This document shows, piece by piece, positions 9,334 through 20,884 of a stretch of DNA of 64,000 nt. The DNA is from Heterobilharzia americana. Taxonomy: Eukaryota > Platyhelminthes > Trematoda > Strigeidida > Schistosomatidae. The stretch covers positions 57,506,140-57,570,139 of the forward strand of contig OX104127.1 of NCBI GenBank assembly GCA_944470555.2, written 5' to 3'. A program made the translations under genes and the position numbers. Every line of letters starts with the position of its first letter. The first letter of the stretch is position 1. Under the pieces are notes generated by a model. The model was not told where the DNA came from. It ran no database searches and was given only the letters and a program-made list of their open reading frames with translations.

Positions 9334-11891
9334 GAAAGTCACAATCATAGTGCTACGCTATGCGCCTACAATTAGTGCAGATTAAGAGGAGGAATTCTAC
9401 AGGCAACTGCAAGCAGTACCGGACAAGACTCCAGTTGGCAATATCCAAACTCTAATGGATGACATGAATGCCAAACTGGGGGTGGACAACACAGGAAGAG
9501 AACTCATCACGAGTCGAGAAGCACTCGGTGAAATGAATGAGAACGGAGAATTGTTTGCAGATTTCCGCGCATTCAACGATTTAGTGATTGGAGGCGGTGT
9601 GCACAAACACAAGGATATTCACAAGGCGAGCGACATGGACCTCATCAGATGGACACACTAAAAATCAGACCGGCTTCATCTCAATCTCAAGAAAGTGGAA
9701 ACGCAGCCTACTCGACAGAAGATCAAGAAGGGGGACAGATGCAGGTTTGGACCACGATCTTGTGCGAGGAGCCTTCCAAATCAAGTTGAAAGCCTTGAAA
9801 GAAGTCGGTGATAGACCACAGTTCAAGTTCAACACCCAGAACAGAAACTGAAGGACGAAACTACAAAGGGCATCTTCATGTCAGTCAGTCATCAAGAATG
9901 GGAGATATTAAGCGGTGTCTCTGAAGAAATCTGTGTGGAAGAACGCCGGAACTCTTTGAAAGCTGTGTAAACCGTACTAGGAAGGAAGAGGAAACAAGAC
10001 AAGGAATGGATATTGACGGATACATGGAAGCTGATAGAAGAGAGGAAGATGGTGAGGGAGAAGATGAACCAGTGCAAAGTAGGGACAAACAAGGAAAATA
10101 GGGACTGAGTACAACACATAAAACACTTTACTGGACAAAGAAGTGAAGAGTGGACGGAAAGACAAAAGACACTTCTATGACACATTGGTAAGATAGGCAG
10201 GACACGCTGCCGGTAGGGGAGACCTGACAACATTATATCGAATAACCAGGTTACTCTCTGGGAAGAGACCAATGCAGACGGAACCAATGACAGACAGTGA
10301 AGGAAAGCTGGTTACCAAAGAGGAGAAACAAAGGAAACAATGGGTTGACCACTTCAATAAGCTCTTGAATCGACCACCACCTGCAACTCGTCCAGAAATA
10401 CCTCCAGCAACGGCAGAACTACCAGAACACGGGCTCTTATGCAACAACAGAAATTCAGAGAGGGCCGTAAAATTGCCGAAATCCGGGAAAGCAGCAGTAC
10501 CAGATGGAATCCCGCCAGAATCCATGAAATCAGATGTAGATACATCAGTAGACATTCTCATACCACTACTTCAGAAAGTTTGGAAGGAAGGACAGATACC
10601 TGCCAATTGATTGGAAGGGCTACCTTGTCTAACTCCTGAAGAAGGGAGACTCAAGTTTTTGCAACTGGCGAGGAATCATGCTGCTGTCCACCCAAAGCAA
10701 ACAAAACATTATGCCGCATCATCCAGCAGAGACTAAAAGATGCACTGGATTCAAAATTACGACCAGAGGAGCCTGGCTGGTTTCAGCAAGAACAAATCAT
10801 GCGCGGATTAAACTGCAACGCTACGCTACGTGTCACCATAGAAAAGAGTATAGAATGGTAGTCAGTGGCCTAGGGTTCGACGAGATTCAACATTGATGCT
10901 GACCCTCACAGTTTAACTGAACTCGCCAAGCTGAAAGCACCTGGTCAGGCATCCACGCCGTTTGGGACGTTGTCGTGTTATGTTGCACTGCTCGTAATCG
11001 ATCCTCTAGCCAGTTAGCTAGAAGGCATCAGTATCTTGGCTCGACCTCGCAAATATACCAACCCGTCCGACTATGCCATTGTGTTTTTTCTTGGTCTCCT
11101 ATTCGTGGGTACGTGACGGGTTCTAATAATTAGTGATTGACGCCTGTGTTTGTCAAGCTGGTACCAGGACAATTCCTAAAAGGTGATGAAGATGCCCAAC
11201 CAACAACAAGCATCAATCACCATTAGCGGGAGGGAGCTAAAGTAAGTAGTCTCTTTCACCTACGCCTACCTAAGCATGGCAGCATCGTCTCAACTACAGG
11301 CGGCACAGACGAGGATGTCAAAACCAGGGTCGGAAAAACAGCAAGAAGGGCCCTCGTCAACCTGAAATCAGTGTGGGGATCTACTGCACTCAGCATGAAG
11401 GGTGGACAAGATCCGGATTTTCAACACCAATGTCGAAACAGTGCTTCTATGCGATAGTCTAGGGACTTGGCGCGTTACGAAAAGCACTCCCAACAAACCA
11501 CAGACATTCATCAACAGCTGCCTACTCTCGATACTGAAGATCGGATGGCCGGAATAGTAGGAATAACCAGCAAGAGGCTCTGGCTGGCCGGCAACAAACC
11601 AACCAAGAACCCACCACCCAACAAATATGCAGAAGAAAGTGGAGATGGATTGGATTGGGCATGCACTGAGGAGACCATTTGGGGACATCGCGCCAGGCCC
11701 TAGAGTGGAACCTGAAGGGACCTGCTAGGGTGACATGGAGATGGTGTGAGGAAGAAATGAAAGCTTGTGGGCAGTCGTGGAGCCAGGTTGAAAAGACTGG
11801 AGAGAAGAGAGTGCAATGGAGGCGTGCTACTGAAGCCTTATGTTCCACTAGGAACCCAAGGGAAAAATAATATTGACAATAATAATAATAG
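9334..11891 (+). mobile_element. RTE-like non-LTR element, copy 1, 5'-truncated by gap, RT core replaced
   Basis: The sequence starts in the endonuclease domain (VTIIVLRYAPT at 9337-9370) and continues through MNAKLGVDNTGREL (9464-9505), NGELFADFRAFNDLVIGG and the linker. It reaches the RT N-terminus with LPKSGKAAVPDGIPPESMK (10470-10530). From 10861 to 11179 an LTR fragment takes the place of the RT palm. The C-terminal region resumes at 11180 and runs to CSTRNPREK (11840-11868) and an AAT-rich tail ending near 11891. Frames are broken throughout. The same structure is present, inverted, at 15716-18825 and 33325-36434. The family is RTE-like by its APE endonuclease, RT motifs and simple-repeat tail. 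Confidence 0.85.
10861..11179 (-). repeat. CsRn1-type LTR fragment embedded in RTE-like copy 1
   Basis: The minus strand of this block aligns along its length with the LTR at 3432-3774: ttaggaattgtcctgg, cgaataggagaccaag, ctaactggctaga and ccctaggcc. It lacks the last 30 or so bases of the LTR. Comparison with the intact RTE-like copy at 43149-46419 shows about 460 bp of RT palm sequence missing at this point. It is therefore not a simple insertion. Confidence 0.75.
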
Positions 11892-12975
11892 TAACAAGCA
11901 AACCATAACGACGGTTTTTTGTTTCTGAAAGTCAGTCTTTACATGGTCTAACATGCATATCCTAAAAACGGAAGTGACATGCGGTTAATTGGAGGGTTCA
12001 CTGCAGTGCACTCCAAACCAATCGATTGCGGTCGACGTTCAAGCAACTCATAATAAATGCCTATGTTTGATTCTCCTAACTTCAAGAACTCTGATGATTA
12101 GCAATTTTCTGCATCAGAGAACCAATAACCCTGGCAGCATTTACTTCTGGTGCACTTTGTTAACTTCATATTTTAGCTCGAACCTACTTCGGGCGCGCTT
12201 ACCAAATTTCAGGTCTCTGGGCGTACTTGGTAACTTTTGACACTTTCAAGAAGGTGGGGAAATTTCAGAGAGTTTTGTGCGTCTTCTCATTCCAAGGTGA
12301 AGTTAAATCTCGAGGTGTTTGCCCAGAACTTACAAAGTGCGCCAGAATTAAGTGTTGGCTGAGGAAGATGCCACAAACATTTTTCAAAGGAAAATAATCA
12401 CCATAATTCATCACATTATAACCAACACAGTAACTGTAAAGAAAGACTGAGACGGTTTCTCACTGAGCGATCTTTTATGTTGACGTTTGAAATAATTCCC
12501 AGCCTGATACCAAGCCCGCTAACAATCACAAATTGAAATGTAGCCATTTAAAGGGTTTCAATCGGTTCCAATATTCAATTCCTTTCAGATGAATAAGGCA
12601 AACTATGAACATTCTTGTTCATCTTTTGAGGTTTATTTGTCTTCGGTCCCACTTCCTCTGCCGAATGAGAAGTAATTTCTGCGTTCTTAAGAATAACTAT
12701 TGGGGATGTGGTTGTTTGTTGACTTTTCCTTTTTTTAGTTTGTAGACGGAGAGTGTAAAGAAACCAAGGCGCTGCCGGCAGGGCCGATGGTTTCTTCGCA
12801 ACTTCTGCATATGTGACAACGCGACATTTTGCAAATTACCTAGGTCGGGTCACAAGTTATTGTGAAAATATTTGTGTCTGATGGGTGGAGGAACTGAGAG
12901 TGGGTCTGAGGATAATGATAATGAATATGACAGGGACGTCGGAAAGATGGAAGTTTTCAGGTCGTTTTATGTGAG
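11892..12975. other. Unassigned stretch with a foldback pair
   Basis: No gene is recognised. An imperfect inverted pair lies at 12133-12170 and 12325-12361 (ctggtgcactttgt against acaaagtgcgccag). The part 12170-12240 resembles 20275-20350 in opposite orientation, which suggests a low-copy repeat. The whole stretch is present inverted within 32241-33325. Confidence 0.4.
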
Positions 12976-12977
12976 CT

Positions 12978-13027
12978 GTAGCACGCCTCCATCGCCCTCT
13001 CTTCTCTCCAGTCTTTTCAACCTGGCT
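12978..13027 (-). repeat. 50-bp RTE-like C-terminal fragment inside a Gypsy element
   Basis: The minus strand carries about 50 bases nearly identical to the RTE-like C-terminus seen at 11785-11840 (GEKR.RWRRAT). The fragment follows directly after the Gypsy pol sequence coding NVVADPLSRTYL. Confidence 0.7.
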
Positions 13028-13071
13028 GCATGAGGTAAGTGCGAGACAAGGGATCGGCGACAACGTTAGCA

Positions 13072-14645
13072 TTACCCTTGACGAACTGGATATCCGTAGA
13101 AAACTGCGAGATGTGACCTATTTGTCTTGCTTTTCTTGGCGAAACCTATCCAGTGCCGTTCGAAACGCATAGAATCATGGTTTGTGGTCGGTGAGGATGG
13201 TGAAATCACGCCCTTGTAGCAGATGACGGATAGGACTTCCCTTCTGAAGGTACTGTATCTTGTTTGGGGTGGCTCTAGCTTCTTGGAAAACAAAGCAAGT
13301 GGAAGCATCTTATCATCGAGCTTTTGTTGAAGGACGTCTCCAATTGCAGATTGGGAAGCATCTGTGCAGAGGGTCAAGCGTGCTTCTGGGTTCGGATTCA
13401 AATGTGAAAGCATGGCTACCTGTGATAATGCTTTTTTGGCGCTATGGAAAGCTTGGCGTGCTTCGTCAGTGAAACGGAAATTCTTTTGGTTGCCCTATAG
13501 CAAATCCGTCAAAGGCTGGAGAATTGAGGCGTGGTATGGGATGAAACGCAGGCAGAAGTTGAGCATGCCAAGAAAACGGCATAGTTTCTTTGTCGAATCG
13601 GGTCCAGTGTATTGCAAGAGGGCACCAGTTTTATCGCTAGGAGGTTTTATACCTTGGGCGTCTATGTAATGTCTCAAAAACTCTAAAGAAGGTACCCCAA
13701 AGAGGCACTTGTTTGGACTGATAACTACCCAGTATTGCTGAAAACCTTCGAACGAAACGGTAGGGTATTGGAAGTGTTCGTCCTGGGAAGCACTTGCGAT
13801 CAGGACGTCATCGATATCGACAAAAACGAAATCGAGACCTTGCGTAGCCTGATCCATGAATCGTTGGAACGATTGTGCTGCATTTTTGAGTCCAGATGGC
13901 ATTCGGAGAAACTCAAACAGTGCGGAAGGAGTTATTATAGCCGTTTTTACGGTGTCTTCCGGTGCGACAGGTATTTGGTGGTATGCGCGAACTAAGTCCA
14001 CTTTTGAGAATATGGTCTTCCTATGCAAGGTAAGGGGGAAATCGTATAGGTGGGGGATGGGACAACGATCAGGAATGGTCGCGTTGTTCAAGGCACGATA
14101 GTCACCACACGGACGCCAGTCATGATCCTTCTTTGCCATTATGTGCAGTGGCGAACCCAAGCCCTGTTGGATGGCCGCATTATGCCCAGCTGCATCGTAT
14201 GTTCGAACTCAGCTCTGGCGACGGCTAACTTGTCAGGTGGTAGGTGTCGGGGTCGTGCACGGACGGGTTGGCCTTTGGTGACAATCTTATGCACTGTTGT
14301 GTGGCGTACTTTCTCAATGTGATACTTGGGTTTCATTATGCTGGGGAAGTTCTGGAGCAGATGTGCATATCTATCATCCTCAGGTTTTGCAATGCAGACG
14401 CTATGGATAGAATAATCTGACACGATGCCTTGGACGTTTAGCTTCGTGTACGCATCAATCAGCTTATTCTTGTTGACATCAATTAGCAGATTGAAAGCAT
14501 TTAAGAAGTCGGCCCCTAATATAGGATGAAGTACACCGGCGACGATGAAAATCCAGGTGAATCGGCGGCGTAGCCCAAGATCCAATATCAGTGACTGCTC
14601 ACCGAACGTTGATATGCAAGTTTTGTTCGCAGCTTGAAGAGACAA
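13072..14645 (-). pseudogene. pol of the broken Gypsy element: protease, RT, RNase H
   Basis: The protease region is read from about 14740, where the active site reads LVGTGA instead of LVDTGA. The catalytic Asp is replaced by Gly through one base change. RT follows with [37 protein letters not shown] (first catalytic Asp), [17 protein letters not shown] and [11 protein letters not shown] (catalytic Asp pair). RNase H begins LTLCTDASQSAIGDVLQQ, with SKKLEPPQTRYSTFRREVLSV. Frames change between 14160 and 14139 and again near 13490-13410. Integrase is absent. Part of this pol is duplicated at 31473-32144. Confidence 0.85.
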
Positions 14646-14828
14646 CTTGCTGGGGGTAGTTGATGGTAGCCGTGAAAGCGAGAGCGGAATAAGGCACCTG
14701 TGCCAACTAAAAACCAGGAGCCTGAAGTTTTGTCCGTCACGTAGAAGAGGCGATTGGAATGGTTGCCAGTAACAGCTGTCGCCCCCGTACTGTCTGGCTG
14801 ACCAGTTCCCCTGGTCTGACGATGACCT

Positions 14829-15470
14829 TTAATTAAAAGTGCAGGGTCCAGTACACCGGTTGGCTTTGTAGCCAAACTTTCTGTGGTACCAGCAGATCTC
14901 TTGTGAGGCTTTAGGTGGGCAGGATCGATGCCCGTCGGTTGGTCGTTTACGAAGTATGGACTGTGGACGACGAACTTCAATATTCGACACAGCTGCCAAC
15001 GCTTCAAACTTGTACGCTAAGTCAGCTAACTGTGACTGAATACTAGAGGAGTGGGTAGGGGTTGATGGCAGGTTAGACTGGAAGCTATTGGTTGTGGTCG
15101 TCATCAAATGGCTGATAGACAGGTTATCTGGGTGGACTTCCACCATTTTGTCAGCCATGTTGGCTAGGCTATCTAGTTTGGTAGTTGTTGCCGAGATACT
15201 GAATGGAAGCCGCTGAAGCCATGGCTGCTTGAAAACATCGTCATCGAATTGACATGAACCGGCGAGCTGTTTCATGCCTCGAAGCAGTTGTGAAGGCTTT
15301 CTATCTCCCATTTCACGTGATGTAAATAAGTGCTGCAGCCGTTTCTCATCGGGCACAGATGTCAGCAGGATAACTGCTGACTTCAGTTTGTCATAAGATG
15401 CCTCTTCAGGAACATTATCGATCAGGTCTCCGACTTCAATGGAGACCACAATGGATAGGGCTCCTACCAC
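14829..15470 (-). pseudogene. gag of the broken Gypsy element
   Basis: The open frame of about 213 codons gives a capsid-like sequence (VPEEASYDKLKSAVI, PSQLLRGMKQLAG, QPWLQRLPFSISA, LANMADKMVEV). A terminal CWYHRKFGYKANRCTGPC motif has the CHCC spacing of CsRn1-clade gag. The N-terminus is incomplete because the 15507 junction removes the upstream sequence. The frame does not run into pol. Confidence 0.8.
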
Positions 15471-15715
15471 ATAAGCATACTTAGATTCTTGGGAGCGTGT
15501 GTTGCATAATCATCAGAGTTCTTGAAGTTAGGAGAATCAAACATAGGCATTTATTATGAGTTGCTTGAACGTCAACCGCAATCGATTGGTTTGGAGTGCA
15601 CTGCAGTGAACCCTCCAATTAACCGCATGTCACTTCCGTTTTTAGGATATGCATGTTAGACCATGTAAAGACTGACTTTCAGAAACAAAAAACCGTCGTT
15701 ATGGTTTGCTTGTTA

Positions 15716-18700
15716 CTATTATTATTATTGTCAATATTATTTTTCCCTTGGGTTCCTAGTGGAACATAAGGCTTCAGTAGCACGCCTCCATTGCACTCTC
15801 TTCTCTCCAGTCTTTTCAACCTGGCTCCACGACTGCCCACAAGCTTTCATTTCTTCCTCACACCATCTCCATGTCACCCTAGCAGGTCCCTTCAGGTTCC
15901 ACTCTAGGGCCTGGCGCGATGTCCCCAAATGGTCTCCTCAGTGCATGCCCAATCCAATCCATCTCCACTTTCTTCTGCATATTTGTTGGGTGGTGGGTTC
16001 TTGGTTGGTTTGTTGCCGGCCAGCCAGAGCCTCTTGCTGGTTATTCCTACTATTCCGGCCATCCGATCTTCAGTATCGAGAGTAGGCAGCTGTTGATGAA
16101 TGTCTGTGGTTTGTTGGGAGTGCTTTTCGTAACGCGCCAAGTCCCTAGACTATCGCATAGAAGCACTGTTTCGACATTGGTGTTGAAAATCCGGATCTTG
16201 TCCACCCTTCATGCTGAGTGCAGTAGATCCCCACACTGATTTCAGGTTGACGAGGGCCCTTCTTGCTGTTTTTCCGACCCTGGTTTTGACATCCTCGTCT
16301 GTGCCGCCTGTAGTTGAGACGATGCTGCCATGCTTAGGTAGGCGTAGGTGAAAGAGACTACTTACTTTAGCTCCCTCCCGCTAATGGTGATTGATGCTTG
16401 TTGTTGGTTGGGCATCTTCATCACCTTTTAGGAATTGTCCTGGTACCAGCTTGACAAACACAGGCGTCAATCACTAATTATTAGAACCCGTCACGTACCC
16501 ACGAATAGGAGACCAAGAAAAAACACAATGGCATAGTCGGACGGGTTGGTATATTTGCGAGGTCGAGCCAAGATACTGATGCCTTCTAGCTAACTGGCTA
16601 GAGGATCGATTACGAGCAGTGCAACATAACACGACAACGTCCCAAACGGCGTGGATGCCTGACCAGGTGCTTTCAGCTTGGCGAGTTCAGTTAAACTGTG
16701 AGGGTCAGCATCAATGTTGAATCTCGTCGAACCCTAGGCCACTGACTACCATTCTATACTCTTTTCTATGGTGACACGTAGCGTAGCGTTGCAGTTTAAT
16801 CCGCGCATGATTTGTTCTTGCTGAAACCAGCCAGGCTCCTCTGGTCGTAATTTTGAATCCAGTGCATCTTTTAGTCTCTGCTGGATGATGCGGCATAATG
16901 TTTTGTTTGCTTTGGGTGGACAGCAGCATGATTCCTCGCCAGTTGCAAAAACTTGAGTCTCCCTTCTTCAGGAGTTAGACAAGGTAGCCCTTCCAATCAA
17001 TTGGCAGGTATCTGTCCTTCCTTCCAAACTTTCTGAAGTAGTGGTATGAGAATGTCTACTGATGTATCTACATCTGATTTCATGGATTCTGGCGGGATTC
17101 CATCTGGTACTGCTGCTTTCCCGGATTTCGGCAATTTTACGGCCCTCTCTGAATTTCTGTTGTTGCATAAGAGCCCGTGTTCTGGTAGTTCTGCCGTTGC
17201 TGGAGGTATTTCTGGACGAGTTGCAGGTGGTGGTCGATTCAAGAGCTTATTGAAGTGGTCAACCCATTGTTTCCTTTGTTTCTCCTCTTTGGTAACCAGC
17301 TTTCCTTCACTGTCTGTCATTGGTTCCGTCTGCATTGGTCTCTTCCCAGAGAGTAACCTGGTTATTCGATATAATGTTGTCAGGTCTCCCCTACCGGCAG
17401 CGTGTCCTGCCTATCTTACCAATGTGTCATAGAAGTGTCTTTTGTCTTTCCGTCCACTCTTCACTTCTTTGTCCAGTAAAGTGTTTTATGTGTTGTACTC
17501 AGTCCCTATTTTCCTTGTTTGTCCCTACTTTGCACTGGTTCATCTTCTCCCTCACCATCTTCCTCTCTTCTATCAGCTTCCATGTATCCGTCAATATCCA
17601 TTCCTTGTCTTGTTTCCTCTTCCTTCCTAGTACGGTTTACACAGCTTTCAAAGAGTTCCGGCGTTCTTCCACACAGATTTCTTCAGAGACACCGCTTAAT
17701 ATCTCCCATTCTTGATGACTGACTGACATGAAGATGCCCTTTGTAGTTTCGTCCTTCAGTTTCTGTTCTGGGTGTTGAACTTGAACTGTGGTCTATCACC
17801 GACTTCTTTCAAGGCTTTCAACTTGATTTGGAAGGCTCCTCGCACAAGATCGTGGTCCAAACCTGCATCTGTCCCCCTTCTTGATCTTCTGTCGAGTAGG
17901 CTGCGTTTCCACTTTCTTGAGATTGAGATGAAGCCGGTCTGATTTTTAGTGTGTCCATCTGATGAGGTCCATGTCGCTCGCCTTGTGAATATCCTTGTGT
18001 TTGTGCACACCGCCTCCAATCACTAAATCGTTGAATGCGCGGAAATCTGCAAACAATTCTCCGTTCTCATTCATTTCACCGAGTGCTTCTCGACTCGTGA
18101 TGAGTTCTCTTCCTGTGTTGTCCACCCCCAGTTTGGCATTCATGTCATCCATTAGAGTTTGGATATTGCCAACTGGAGTCTTGTCCGGTACTGCTTGCAG
18201 TTGCCTGTAGAATTCCTCCTCTTAATCTGCACTAATTGTAGGCGCATAGCGTAGCACTATGATTGTGACTTTCCTTCCTTTTGAGTTGAATCTTGTTGTC
18301 ATGTTCCTAGAGGAGACTGGTTCCCATCTCCTGAGAGCCTCCGATGTCCTTGAAGACATCATGATAGCCACTCCCTTCGTGTGCTCGTGGTTGTCGTCAG
18401 GGTGACTGGAGTAGATTACTGACTCCGGTTGACAGTTTGGAGAGTCCACTTCCGTTGCGTCTGCTTTCGCGGACTCCAAACACTTGTTTGCTATACCTTA
18501 TCTCTTTTGCAACTTGAGCAGCCTTGCTAGCTTCATACATGGTGCGGACATTCCATGTCCCCACGTTTACTTTCGCTTTCATCGGGAGAAGACACATCGG
18601 CTGACTGGCTTCCCGAAGGCTTTCACCAACCGGCGTCATTTTCTCTCTCCGATTTCAGCGAAGAATATGTTCGTCTTTATTTTTTATATTTTCTTTGTGC

Positions 18701-18825
18701 TTTGAGGTTTCTTTAGCGATTGAATTAGTTTTATGGGGTAGGGTTGCTAGCCCTATGCCCAACCTTCCCTGTTTATCCGGGCCTAGGACCGACTAGTACC
18801 TAGTGAACTAGTTAACCAGTCGAGG
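15716..18825 (-). mobile_element. RTE-like element, copy 2, with embedded LTR fragment
   Basis: This is a full-span copy of the element at 9334-11891, read on the minus strand. The 5' end is near 18825 (cgaggt boundary) and the endonuclease start VNVGTWNVRTMYEASKAAQVA lies at 18510-18575. The catalytic-region MNAKLGVDNTG lies near 18105-18140 and the RT N-terminus near 17085-17130. An LTR fragment occupies 16428-16746. The C-terminus and TAA-rich tail end near 15716. Imperfect flanking repeats tggtttgcttgtta (15702-15715) and tggttcgctgttta (18826-18839) look like an aged target duplication. All frames are broken. Confidence 0.82.
16428..16746 (+). repeat. CsRn1-type LTR fragment in RTE-like copy 2
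   Basis: It is identical to 10861-11179 in inverted orientation and equals 34037-34355. It aligns with the LTR at 3432-3774 in the same orientation and replaces the RT palm of the RTE-like element. Confidence 0.75.
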
Positions 18826-18839
18826 TGGTTCGCTGTTTA

Positions 18840-20884
18840 TAGAAGATGGAAGTTCGAATTTCGGGGAATGATCTCGATGACTGCTGTTACACTAGAATCG
18901 AAAAGTCGTGCACCCCTGAGATTTTTAATTAGAAAGCAATGGGATAGTTGACTTTTTCAACCAGAGTGGAAGTAAATTCAACGTTTTGTAGAGCTGGCTC
19001 TGTGGTACTGTATTTTCGGCGACATTACGTACCTTCCATGTTCTCGATCCTGCTAGCATTTTTAGTTTTCTGAGAGTACTCAACCATTAGTTGGTATCTC
19101 ACACCACTTAACAATACATGGGCAAGTAATAGTAACACTTCATCATACTTGATGTTGATTGATGATAAACGATACTTACGAAGTAACTTATTGGATGCGT
19201 TAAATAATGCAGATGGCCAATCTAATAAGGGCAATAATTAATTCAATCGACTTTGCATATTGTAAGATGATTTTAAATAACAGCGAAGGACAGTGAAAGT
19301 ATTTGTATGTGTAACAGTAATGCAGTAAAATACTAGTAGTAGCCCAACAGATGTCGCAGTTTGTTTGTGTAGGACCTCTGTGAGAAATATAGGAGATAAA
19401 ATTCGTTGATGTGCTATGTTGACACCAATCATGATACATGGAGACAGTCATGGACGCTTTTACGTTTCGTTAAAATATCATCCCTGTACTCCATAAATCC
19501 CTTTCTATTGGTAGACATGCATTGGTGAACTTGTCCTTGATTAAAGTAAGAGGGAAGTTGGTGAATAAAATATGTCCTGTTAAGCAACCGGGGAAGGAAA
19601 GTAGGCAGTGGGCATTTTTAACGGGAGAGCCTTTACATACGAGGTTTCTGCATGAAATTATTTAATATATGCATATATCTGCTGGACAACTGCTTTACTC
19701 TCATCAGCTGTCAAAACCAATGGCTGATCGACGAAGTAAGAACCTCAAGGAATAAAATGGCTAAAGTGAGGCAAGATAACTTCGTATATAATCGTACAAA
19801 GTTCTGATATTGTGTGGACATTGCATTAGGTTTAGTTTTGCAATCGACTGTGTTTTCTTGTATGCGTACATTTGCTTATGCCATACTGGTTAACCTGATC
19901 AGAAGCATATGCTATGTTCTCTGGTGGCCCAAACCAACCATCCTGAAGAACCAGTGGCTGTGAAGACAACTTAGCCTACAGTACAGTTTTGTCCGACAGA
20001 AAATCTTTGTTTAGACAAAACAATCTACTTCACATCGGTGGTTCATACTTTATTTTTCATTTACTTTTTATTTATTTATTTATTTTATTACTAAGCCTTT
20101 AACTACTTGTTGGGAATGAAATCTGTATAATAAGTTAACGCAAGATAGTTACGCTGGTTGTTTCAGCTGGGCATTACAACTCCCTAATTTCTATTCCATA
20201 TCGATTCAAAACTTACGGCTCACTTAGGGATGGAAAGTATCTCCCATGAAATTATCGAATGTCCCTAAGTCCCCTTGAATTTGCTTCCTTAAGATGTCAA
20301 AAGTAACAAAGTCCCTGAAGTCTCTGGTGCGCTCGAAGTTCACGAAGAAGCATTTTACTTCCATTTAAAGAATCATGCTTTAAAATATTCTTCGGTATAC
20401 CATTCATGTCTTGTATATGTATGTATGTCTTGTATATTCAAACTGACGATTCAACGTTTGACAGAAAATAGTGGAAAATTCGGAGTATCACCCCAAAGTT
20501 CGACAATATGGCTAAAACTTGTGGTGGTTGGGGTGGAAGCAGTACGCGGAACCTTTCAAGTGACCGCATTCCATTTTCTTCTCTAAGTTACAGAAGTTGG
20601 TCAACACTCGTCCCATTTTCACCGTACAGGCTTCTAGAGAGAACTTTTTGAGCTGGTTGCGTGAGGCAAACGCATGCATTACATCTAAGAATTCCTAGTG
20701 CAATGACCTATAATCATATTATGGGGTGGGATAGGGTCATCATCAAGATCAGCATAGGATCAGGCATTACTGCGTAGTGGCCCGAGTTGCCACACTTCGT
20801 ATCATCACATCAAGTAACGAGGCAATAAAATGGTAGGTGAAGGAGAAGAAAATCGTTCAAGGAAAGTGAACTCAGAAGTAGAAA
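18840..20884. other. Unassigned sequence within the duplicated segment
   Basis: No coding domain is recognised. It holds a TTTA-rich run (20065-20090) and a stretch (20275-20350) that resembles 12170-12240 in opposite orientation. The short ORFs carry no known motif. The copy at 36449-38493 is the same. Confidence 0.4.

Larger units (their letters stand above)
13030..15506 (-). mobile_element. CsRn1-like Gypsy element, broken (gag to RNase H)
   Basis: The minus strand holds, in order, gag (15470-14829), protease, RT (14160-13495) and RNase H (13413-13072). Pol stops after the RNase H connection, and no integrase or LTR is visible at either end. The right edge at 15506/15507 is a junction with the duplicated block. 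The left edge runs into the 50-bp RTE-like fragment. Gag and pol lie in several frames. The gag zinc motif has the same C-x2-H-x9-C-x3-C spacing as the element at 3432-6250, but the protein sequences are clearly diverged, so this is a different lineage in the same clade. Confidence 0.8.

Noticed and set aside
8818..9385. Long ORFs across the gap on both strands
   Set aside because: They consist almost entirely of unknown residues from the 500 N run.
10354..10545. Cysteine- and leucine-rich ORFs opposite the RTE-like elements
   Set aside because: They are antisense shadows of the element coding strand and recur wherever the element occurs.
19690..19730. Second hammerhead ribozyme (ctcatcag on +, CUGAUGAG on -)
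   Set aside because: No GAAAC box or cleavage triplet follows at the required distance.
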